From assembly GCA_002429115.1 (NCBI GenBank), contig DIYS01000177.1, positions 1-5,301 of the forward strand: a DNA stretch of 5,301 nt. The letters run 5' to 3'. This DNA is from Saccharicrinis sp. UBA6048. Its GTDB lineage: Bacteria > Bacteroidota > Bacteroidia > Bacteroidales > Marinilabiliaceae. Positions 1-5,301 of this stretch are shown here, in pieces. The number at the start of each line of letters is the position of its first letter. Within the stretch, counting starts at the first letter, position 1. A program made the position numbers and the translations under genes. The notes beneath the pieces were generated by a model, which saw only the letters and a list, made by a program, of their open reading frames with translations, had not been told where the DNA came from and searched no databases.

Positions 1-3000
1 GGTGGCACCGACTATATTGATGTGATTCCGCAAGGTACCCATGCCGACAGCCTGCGCTACATAAGAACAAGTGGCCTGGTAACACCCGCCACCCCGCAAA
101 GCAATGGCAGCCGCTTGCTACTGACCGGCCTGGGAGGGGGCGACGAGGATATTCTCACCGTCGCAGTGGCCAAAACCATGCAGGTCGACTCGGCCAATAC
201 ACGCGAGATACTCACTGAAGCAGGCGCTTTAGGCCTTGTTTCTTACGATGTGATTACCAAAAACGTGGTGCTGGTACCTGTTAATGGGGCACAATGCCCG
301 CAAAACCCCGCACCTGTTATTCAGGAGCTGGACAGGCTCTATAAAGGCGCTGTTACCAACTGGCAGGTGGAGATATTCGACAACCTTGAAGTAAAAGAAC
401 TATCAGCTGATTTTGGCGACTCGGGAACCGACTTTGCCAAACGCTATACAGATGATATGAACAAGGTGATTAAGGCTTTTAAACGTGTCCATACCAAAAA
501 GCGAAAAACACTTTACCTGTTTTTTATTAAAGATGCCCAGCCTCAAAAGCAAGGCTACATGCCGCTGGCCGGCGACTATGGCTTTATTTTCAATTTTGGC
601 AGTGACCTTAATACGGTAGCGCATGAGTTAGGGCATGGGGCATTTAACCTACGTCATACCTTCTCTGATAAGGCGCAACACTATCTCTCAGAACGTAGCA
701 CAAAAAACCTGATGGACTACGCCAATGGTGGTGAGTTGTGGAAGTACCAATGGGACCTCATTCACAACCCCGAAACAATCATTTTTGATGCGTATGATGA
801 GGAAGAGGGGGCTTTTGAATCCTATGAGTATTTAGCAGGTAAGAATGTTATTTCTGGCAGTTTCAAAGAAGCAATAGGATTATCTGCCTCAAGTGGGTTA
901 TCTTTTGTGAGTCGTGCAGGTTGGGTAATTACAATACCTTCTAATGCTGTTGATGTGACTTTTAATGATAATGGAACATTAATGGGTTTTACAATTACTG
1001 AGGATGGAAAACAAGAAAGATATGTAGGGGCACAATATACAAAGGGTGAAAATGCTGGGAAATTTGCAGGATTCCTTAAAGTGTTTGGAAGTTCCGATGA
1101 CCATCAAGAAAAGGTTTATAAGGATGAAATCTCTAAAGTTTTAGAAGGAGCTCGTACGAATGTTTACTTTGGAATTATAAGTAGTGGTAATAGTGATACT
1201 CCTTGTGAGATATATCTTTTTGAGGGGGAATATCCATTGTCTGATGTAAGTGGAAACTATAATACAGGAGGGAATAAGCAGCCTAAAGTTAATACTGAAA
1301 CAATAAAAGGTAAGCTTCTTTCTACTTATGCTGACAATGAAGTTTCGGTACCAGCATATGGTGATAAGATTAAATATCTTACATCTGTAAAATCCGAACA
1401 TGCTTGCAATAATTGTGAGAAAGGGAAAACCTTTTATGAAGAATATGAATCAACAGCAACAGATGAAGAAAGCAAATACATTCTTACAAAAGTTTCTCAA
1501 TTAATTTGTGATAATGAGAGCGAGATTGTTGATTATGAAATACTTAAGAAGCAAATTAACTGGGACTTTCAGAGGTTAATTGAAAATAGTATTTGGCATA
1601 GTGATAAGATATCTTTTAAAATAGCTAGGAATACATTTTGGGAAAGACCAGATGCCTGGAAGTTGTATTTTGAAGCATTAGAAAAGACGAAAGATAAAAT
1701 CGAGTATTACAATAAGCAACTAAATGCTGATATCTCAGAGGATGACTTTCGAATTGCTGTGTATTATCTAAATGCTGAATTTCTTGCAACCTTAACTCTG
1801 GACGATAGAGTGGAATTATTGCAGATTATTTTTGAGAACAACGCATTTATAAATGAAAGCTGGTTTAATTCTGGGACGAGTGATGTTTCATTAATAACCA
1901 AGATAGTAAGTACATTAAGCAGTCAGGATTTAAGTGCGTTGCTAACTAAACTTATTGCCAAAGAAAAGGAATTTGAAAATCAGGAAAGAGATGTGCTTTT
2001 TGAGGTGATAAATGGAGTGAGTGTAGATGCTCTAAAAGAGGTTAGTCTTGAGTTAAAACTTCAATCATTACAGACTTTATTGGGGGGGAGTTTAGTTAAC
2101 CTATTTGGAGCTACCAATTATCAAGCTGTTATTGCAAAAGTTGTAGGAAGTGTAAAAGATGAAGATGCTACCCAGTTTTTTACAGAATTAAGGTCAACAT
2201 CAAATTACCTTGTTGAAGAAAAGTCCTTATTGAATACATTAAGAAACAAACTAGATGACTTTCTAAATTCTGAGAAATCGTATACAGAATTTTTTAAGGA
2301 GATAAAAAGGCTTAGTGATGCAAGATATATTCAGGAAAAGGGAAATCTGGAAATAACAAAAGCCATTGTTTGGGATGTTAAGAATGTTGATGCGGTTTTA
2401 ATTTCTTATGTCAGAAACAATAACGATTTTGACTTCAAATACAACGAAGAAAATAATACAGTAAGTGTTTCTACATGCATAAATAAGGTCTCTAGAATTT
2501 ATGACCAAGCCAATTTTGTTGAAGAAGAGTGTTTAGAAACTGAATACATTCTACCTGAAAATACTGACCCGTTTGAATTAATTGGCATTACAATAATAAA
2601 CGATATATCGCCTTTTACCGGAGGTTGCAATAATGGTCAAGGTGGTTATGGTTATTGTGGTGAGATGTTTTATATACCGGCTATTTTTATTGAATACCTA
2701 GAACAAAAAGAAAAAGTTCAAAGGTTACAAAATGCTGGCTGGAATACTTTTAATGTAGTAATAACTGCTGCAACCCTTGGAGAAGGGACTGCTGCCATTA
2801 CGGCAATAAGAACAGCTCAAGCAGGTACAAAAGTTGCTGTTGCTGCTAAACATGCCTACACGATATTCGACTTTACATATACTGTTACTAATATTACATT
2901 GGATGCTGCTGGAGTTGAAATGGGATCTGCATGGGATGCTGTTGGTTATTTGTTTGCAGCTAAAACAAGCTATGACCTTATAAGTAAAGGCGGAGCCAAA

Positions 3001-3771
3001 GGATTAGCAAAGCTTAAAAAAACGTCTGCATCCGACAAAAAGAGGGTTATTGAAAAACTAGGATTAAATAAGAATGGAAAGGTGTTAACGGAAGCTGAAC
3101 TTGATGATTATATAAAACATGTTGAAGCAGAAATAGCTAAAAATCCTAGTTCAGACTTGGCTAAGAAATATCAGACTGAGTTGAAGGAGCTTGAAAATGC
3201 AGGTTGCATATCGACTTTAAACAAAGTAGATAATACTATTGATGATGTTGGAAATGCCGCACTTAAAGAGGATGATATTCTTGATGAAATAAAACTAACA
3301 AATAACTCAGCAACTGATGGAGCTAAGAAACTTTGGGCAGTACATGAGGATAATGTCACAAGACAGTTGCGAAAAATACATGGCAATACAAACGTTGGTC
3401 GACAGATTACAGTTGATATTAAATTAAAAAATGGGAAAATTATTACATGTAAGGTTGATAATCTTGTTAAAGAAGGGAATACATACCAGATTATTGATGC
3501 AAAGAGTAGTATAAATCAGCGCCTAGATATGAAATCGGCAGAGACACTAACTAATAGCTGGTCAACTAAGAACCAGAAAGCTTTTTATGATGCATTGAGG
3601 AATGGTGATGTGCAGAGTATTGAACCTAGAGGTAATTTGGCAATAGATTATTTTGATGGTTTGGGTATTGATGTACCAGATAATTTACCTATTAAAAAGT
3701 CAATTGACTTTTATGTAAATGATGTTGCAACGGATGGTTACAATATTTATGTGAAACCTTTAAATTACTAG
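1..3771 (+). CDS. Giant polymorphic toxin, 3' part: metallopeptidase-like core, long variable region, C-terminal nuclease domain
   Basis: The frame is open from base 1, so the gene begins upstream; the GTG at 22 lies inside coding sequence and is not a credible start. It ends at TAG 3769-3771. Seen in order: a core ending in a zinc-peptidase motif (HELGHGAFNLRH, 622-657) and a Met-turn-like NLMDY near 706-720; a CxxC pair (1405-1416); an alpha-helical, charged middle with two degenerate repeats (1798-2016, 2047-2262); a Gly-rich patch with two Cys (2626, 2656), followed by IPAIFIEYL and an Ala/Val/Thr-rich stretch (2740-2925); a Lys/Glu-rich linker; and a nuclease-like tip. Known: Bacteroidota polymorphic toxins often carry a peptidase upstream of a swappable C-terminal toxin followed by an immunity gene. 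Inferred: an exported anti-bacterial effector. Its secretion route cannot be judged without the N-terminus; no type IX sorting domain is seen at the C-terminus. G+C drops sharply after about base 800. Confidence is high that the gene is real and moderate to high that it is a toxin. Confidence 0.9.
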   Translation, partial: GGTDYIDVIPQGTHADSLRYIRTSGLVTPATPQSNGSRLLLTGLGGGDEDILTVAVAKTMQVDSANTREILTEAGALGLVSYDVITKNVVLVPVNGAQCPQNPAPVIQELDRLYKGAVTNWQVEIFDNLEVKELSADFGDSGTDFAKRYTDDMNKVIKAFKRVHTKKRKTLYLFFIKDAQPQKQGYMPLAGDYGFIFNFGSDLNTVAHELGHGAFNLRHTFSDKAQHYLSERSTKNLMDYANGGELWKYQWDLIHNPETIIFDAYDEEEGAFESYEYLAGKNVISGSFKEAIGLSASSGLSFVSRAGWVITIPSNAVDVTFNDNGTLMGFTITEDGKQERYVGAQYTKGENAGKFAGFLKVFGSSDDHQEKVYKDEISKVLEGARTNVYFGIISSGNSDTPCEIYLFEGEYPLSDVSGNYNTGGNKQPKVNTETIKGKLLSTYADNEVSVPAYGDKIKYLTSVKSEHACNNCEKGKTFYEEYESTATDEESKYILTKVSQLICDNESEIVDYEILKKQINWDFQRLIENSIWHSDKISFKIARNTFWERPDAWKLYFEALEKTKDKIEYYNKQLNADISEDDFRIAVYYLNAEFLATLTLDDRVELLQIIFENNAFINESWFNSGTSDVSLITKIVSTLSSQDLSALLTKLIAKEKEFENQERDVLFEVINGVSVDALKEVSLELKLQSLQTLLGGSLVNLFGATNYQAVIAKVVGSVKDEDATQFFTELRSTSNYLVEEKSLLNTLRNKLDDFLNSEKSYTEFFKEIKRLSDARYIQEKGNLEITKAIVWDVKNVDAVLISYVRNNNDFDFKYNEENNTVSVSTCINKVSRIYDQANFVEEECLETEYILPENTDPFELIGITIINDISPFTGGCNNGQGGYGYCGEMFYIPAIFIEYLEQKEKVQRLQNAGWNTFNVVITAATLGEGTAAITAIRTAQAGTKVAVAAKHAYTIFDFTYTVTNITLDAAGVEMGSAWDAVGYLFAAKTSYDLISKGGAKGLAKLKKTSASDKKRVIEKLGLNKNGKVLTEAELDDYIKHVEAEIAKNPSSDLAKKYQTELKELENAGCISTLNKVDNTIDDVGNAALKEDDILDEIKLTNNSATDGAKKLWAVHEDNVTRQLRKIHGNTNVGRQITVDIKLKNGKIITCKVDNLVKEGNTYQIIDAKSSINQRLDMKSAETLTNSWSTKNQKAFYDALRNGDVQSIEPRGNLAIDYFDGLGIDVPDNLPIKKSIDFYVNDVATDGYNIYVKPLNY
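403..790 (+). other. Domain: metzincin-like zinc metallopeptidase segment
   Basis: Sub-gene feature. The motif HELGHG supplies two zinc-ligand histidines (622-624, 634-636) and the catalytic Glu (625-627). A third His at 655-657 is a candidate ligand. A Met in NLMDY about 20 residues later resembles the metzincin Met-turn, followed by KYQWDLIHNPE. Upstream, LYLFFI and GYMPLAGDYGFIF look like the core strands leading to the active-site helix. The third His is 7 residues after the second, one more than in the classical HExxHxxGxxH, so this is a variant, not a textbook metzincin. All catalytic residues are intact. The likely role, by inference from similar toxins, is self-processing or release of the downstream toxin; substrate unknown. 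The left boundary is approximate. Confidence 0.75.
1798..2262 (+). repeat. Two degenerate ~72-residue alpha-helical repeats within the giant toxin
   Basis: Protein-level repeat, not evident in the DNA. Copy 1 (1798-2016) and copy 2 (2047-2262) share an ordered pattern. Each begins with a short L-x-x-(R/K)-(V/L) helix, then LLQII or SLQTL, then IN/VN with an aromatic three residues on, then ITKIVST / IAKVVGS, then a D-x-x-x-(L/F)-(L/F)-T-(K/E)-L helix, and ends in a helix with LFEVIN / LRNKLDD. The second copy, running into LDDF and YTEFF, resembles helical units I recall from other Bacteroidota toxins of this build. The function may be structural, as a stalk or spacer between peptidase and toxin. 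Identity is low, so the pairing rests on pattern alone. Confidence 0.45.
3310..3771 (+). other. Domain: C-terminal toxin, restriction-endonuclease-like (PD-(D/E)xK) nuclease
   Basis: Sub-gene feature, about 153 residues. A helix with Glu (3346-3348, in AVHEDN) is followed by a strand pair, VDIKL and KIITCKVDNLV, with Asp at 3457-3459; after a GNTYQ turn comes strand IIDAKSS with Asp 3496-3498 and Lys 3502-3504. The spacing of 13 residues from the first Asp to the D-x-K triad suits the PD-(D/E)xK fold, and the later NQKAFYDAL helix plus a Gly turn is common in REase-type bacterial toxins. Known: such domains cut DNA or, less often, RNA using a divalent metal. Inferred: this is the killing tip of the giant protein. 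The residues are complete, so the toxin is probably active. The exact toxin subfamily is not identified. Confidence 0.65.
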
Positions 3772-3773
3772 TA

Positions 3774-4412
3774 ATGAAAAAAAGAGAAGTGGATAGTTTT
3801 TTAAATAAGGGATTTACAGGTGCATTAAAAAAATACAAGCCTAAGAAAGATAAGAAAAGATATCTTTTTGTATTTGGAGACATTTACTTACATTTTGGAT
3901 ATGGTGTGGTTGATTCTGATAATTCTTTTCCAACAACATTTAGTTATAAAATTGGATGTCGTCAGCTGTATCAGATACTATCCAAAGTGTTTCCTGATAG
4001 GTATAATGAAAAAAATAAATACCCTTTAGCCATCGGTACAGGGCAAATTGCATTATTTGATGAAGGTAAGTACCCCGTGTTAGAATATGATATCTATACA
4101 GAACAAGATGCGCAAAAAATGATAGATGAAGTATCAGACTATATTTTAAATACAGTTCTCCCTACATGGGAGGCAAGCCCAACAGTTGATTTTTTAGAAA
4201 AACAAGTTAATTCAGAAGTAAAGGATGCCCCTAATTTTTCTGGTTTAATCCTTGCTAAAATGGTTGATAATCCAAACTATGAGTTAATTAAGAAAACATT
4301 AGTAAGCTTCTCAAGTAATTGGTCGGAATTTGATAAAAAAGACTTAACAGCGGTAATAGAGTTTTTAGATGTCCATTCATCCGAAGAAATAAGGCAAATA
4401 GGTAATCAGTAA
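3774..4412 (+). CDS. Putative immunity protein for the upstream nuclease toxin
   Basis: A 212-residue protein starting at ATG 3774, two bases after the toxin stop, and ending at TAA 4410-4412. There is no Shine-Dalgarno sequence; the tight spacing suggests co-transcription and translational coupling with the toxin gene. It has no signal peptide and no membrane segment, as expected for a cytosolic partner of a nuclease toxin. Visible features are a basic N-terminus (Lys/Arg-rich to about residue 30), a beta-rich centre (LFVFGDIYLHFGYG; FSYKIG; LAIGTGQIALFDEGKYPV), then an acidic helical half with Asp/Glu-rich stretches and a VLPTWEASP turn. The pattern only vaguely recalls the DUF4304 type of immunity-like protein, and I do not assign a family. 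The immunity role is inferred from position, size and AT-rich composition shared with the toxin tip. Confidence 0.85.
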   Translation: MKKREVDSFLNKGFTGALKKYKPKKDKKRYLFVFGDIYLHFGYGVVDSDNSFPTTFSYKIGCRQLYQILSKVFPDRYNEKNKYPLAIGTGQIALFDEGKYPVLEYDIYTEQDAQKMIDEVSDYILNTVLPTWEASPTVDFLEKQVNSEVKDAPNFSGLILAKMVDNPNYELIKKTLVSFSSNWSEFDKKDLTAVIEFLDVHSSEEIRQIGNQ

Positions 4413-4413
4413 A

Positions 4414-5040
4414 CTATTTTTTCTTACCCAATATTATTTTCCACCCAGTAATCATTTCATCAATTGAATTAACCAATGTAGGGAGTTTGCCTGTTTCTTT
4501 GTAGACCTTTATGCTGTTATTAATTGCTAGAATAGTAAGAGTAGCGAGTACTGTTCCGACAATAATAAAAACAATACCGAGTATAAATAAAACAACTTTT
4601 CCGAAACCTGTTCTTTCTTTACCAATTAGGATATGATTGTTTAATTTAAGAAATGTAAGTGCATCGTTATTCCCAATCTCTATATGAGAAGTGTTAATGC
4701 TTTTTATAACACTATCGGATATTGTAATGGGCAAATCAAGGTTGTCTTTATTTGAGAACTTTTGAAAAAAATCTATCAGTTTAAAATATTGATTATCTCC
4801 TTTTTTGAAAGACACCTTGAATGTTTTGTTGTTAAGTTGTGTTTCAAAGGTTAAGTAGTTGGTAACGTTGGAATTTAAATAGTCGAGTCTTAATTTTGAA
4901 ATTTGATTATCCTGCTGTGTTGTTTCTTTATTTTCCCATGAAATATTAATGAATCTTGGGCCAACAAGAAATGTCAAACAAAAAGCCAATAGAAAGGCAT
5001 ATGAATTTTTTAGAAGAAGTTCAAGTATTTTCATGGGCAT
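4414..5040 (-). CDS. Unrecognised two-pass membrane protein
   Basis: A 208-residue protein read on the minus strand from ATG 5038-5040 to TAG 4414-4416. A second ATG two codons in (5032-5034) could equally be the start. Residues about 12-29 (AFLLAFCLTFLVG) form a first membrane segment; residues about 148-173 (LFILGIVFIIVGTVLATL) form a second. The roughly 118 residues between are polar and Asn/Lys/Asp-rich and probably lie outside the cytoplasm; the C-terminal tail is short, with a Lys-rich end. The gene converges on the putative immunity gene with one base between the stops, so it is not in that operon, and it has its own promoter. I do not recognise a family. It could be an accessory or orphan immunity protein, or an unrelated neighbour of the toxin locus. 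Confidence 0.8.
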   Translation of the reverse strand: MPMKILELLLKNSYAFLLAFCLTFLVGPRFINISWENKETTQQDNQISKLRLDYLNSNVTNYLTFETQLNNKTFKVSFKKGDNQYFKLIDFFQKFSNKDNLDLPITISDSVIKSINTSHIEIGNNDALTFLKLNNHILIGKERTGFGKVVLFILGIVFIIVGTVLATLTILAINNSIKVYKETGKLPTLVNSIDEMITGWKIILGKKK

Positions 5041-5076
5041 ACAAAATTGGCTGAATCATTACTTTAAAGAGTATTG

Positions 5077-5107
5077 CAAAAATATAATACCCTTTGTATA
5101 TATCAAA
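5077..5107 (-). promoter_or_regulatory. Bacteroidota-type promoter for the two-pass membrane protein gene
   Basis: Read on the minus strand, TTTG (5107 to 5104) is the -33 element, and TATTTTTG (5084 to 5077) matches the -7 consensus TAnnTTTG exactly. The gap is 19 bases, within the known Bacteroidota range. The -7 element ends 36 bases before the ATG at 5040, leaving a leader of roughly 30 bases. Transcription would therefore be independent of the toxin operon. Confidence 0.65.
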
Positions 5108-5108
5108 G
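5092..5108. repeat. Short inverted repeat CTTTG-N7-CAAAG overlapping the -33 box
   Basis: Perfect 5-base arms (5092-5096 and 5104-5108) flank the AT spacer TATATAT. The right arm contains the -33 element of the minus-strand promoter. It could be an operator or only chance in AT-rich DNA; it is too short to decide. Confidence 0.3.
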
Positions 5109-5131
5109 TAATATAGGCCAAACAGCTAGCA

Positions 5132-5301
5132 ATGAATATTAATAAACAGTTAAGTACTGCTGAGTATAATAGAAATGGAATAGATAAGGTTTTAAAGATT
5201 GAAATCCATAATAGCAGAGTGGTAAATATTAACACGGTTGAAGGTGTATCAGGAAGTTTAATACTACTGTATTTTATAAGTGGCTATTTCGGAGTGACCA
5301 T
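5132..5301 (+). CDS. Possible start of a further gene, cut by the window edge
   Basis: From ATG 5132 the frame stays open for 56 codons to the last base; an in-frame TAG (5114-5116) bounds it upstream, and no other start is available. The peptide begins MNINKQLSTAEYN, is polar for about 40 residues, then turns hydrophobic (GSLILLYFISGYFGV), which could be a membrane segment. It would be divergent from the membrane-protein gene, with a 91-base shared gap. No clean plus-strand promoter is seen: TACCCTTTG (5088-5096) has one base too many between TA and TTTG. An open run of this length is uncommon by chance in DNA this AT-rich, and the same stretch on the minus strand in register is stopped early. 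Product unrecognised. Confidence 0.45.
   Translation, partial: MNINKQLSTAEYNRNGIDKVLKIEIHNSRVVNINTVEGVSGSLILLYFISGYFGVT

Noticed and set aside
22..24. GTG as start codon of the large gene
   Set aside because: The frame is open back to base 1, the codons before it look coding, and the protein family has a long N-terminal part, so the true start is upstream.
403..624. Minus-strand open frame of 73 codons
   Set aside because: Lies opposite the conserved peptidase coding region; its product has no recognisable features.
1141..1401. Minus-strand open frame of 86 codons
   Set aside because: Shadow of the AT-rich toxin middle; no promoter and a Cys/Ile-rich, implausible product.
1405..1416. CxxC as a zinc-binding knuckle
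   Set aside because: Only a single CxxC pair is present, with no second Cys/His pair nearby; a disulfide or chance is as likely.
3171..3386. Minus-strand open frame of 71 codons
   Set aside because: Opposite the toxin linker; the Ser-rich product mirrors Glu/Ala/Lys-rich coding sequence on the other strand.
3692..3883. Minus-strand open frame of 63 codons spanning the toxin-immunity junction
   Set aside because: Overlaps two well-supported genes and has no signal of its own.
4413..4440. Terminator between the convergent genes
   Set aside because: A T-run (4417-4422) is present, but I find no stem before it on either strand.
5088..5096. Plus-strand -7 element TACCCTTTG for the last open frame
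   Set aside because: There are three bases, not two, between TA and TTTG, and no TTG lies at a suitable distance upstream.

Overview
The window looks like the 3' end of a polymorphic-toxin locus from a Bacteroidota bacterium (Flavobacteriia, Cytophagia or Chitinophagia; I cannot decide which). Three things point there. The large protein carries a peptidase segment (HELGHGAF, then NLMDY and KYQWDLIH) in a style I know from giant secreted Bacteroidota proteins. No Shine-Dalgarno sequence precedes the genes. One intergenic gap has a good match to the Bacteroidota promoter (TTTG, 19 bases, TAnnTTTG).

Layout. Bases 1-3771 (+) are the last ~1256 codons of a very large protein whose real start lies upstream of the window. 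It reads, in order, as a conserved core, a zinc-metallopeptidase-like segment (~400-790), a long AT-rich middle with two degenerate helical repeats (1798-2262), a Gly/Cys plus small-residue hydrophobic pre-toxin region (2626-2925), and a C-terminal nuclease-like domain with PD-(D/E)xK character (~3310-3771). Two bases later, 3774-4412 (+) encodes a 212-residue soluble protein, best read as the cognate immunity protein. Converging on it with a one-base gap, 4414-5040 (-) encodes a 208-residue protein with two predicted membrane segments and its own upstream promoter. A short gap (5041-5131) holds that promoter and a small inverted repeat. A further + strand reading frame (5132 to the window edge) is probably the start of another gene.

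How they work together (inference). The giant protein would be exported, the peptidase might release or mature the tip, and the nuclease tip would attack nucleic acid in a rival cell. The tightly linked downstream protein would protect the producer. G+C falls from 58% (bases 1-240) to about 28% in lines sampled downstream (961-1020 and 1561-1620), with the break just after the peptidase segment. That fits a conserved host-like core joined to an exchanged, horizontally acquired tip plus immunity gene. The membrane protein and the partial last gene are unrecognised and could be immunity-like accessory genes or unrelated neighbours.
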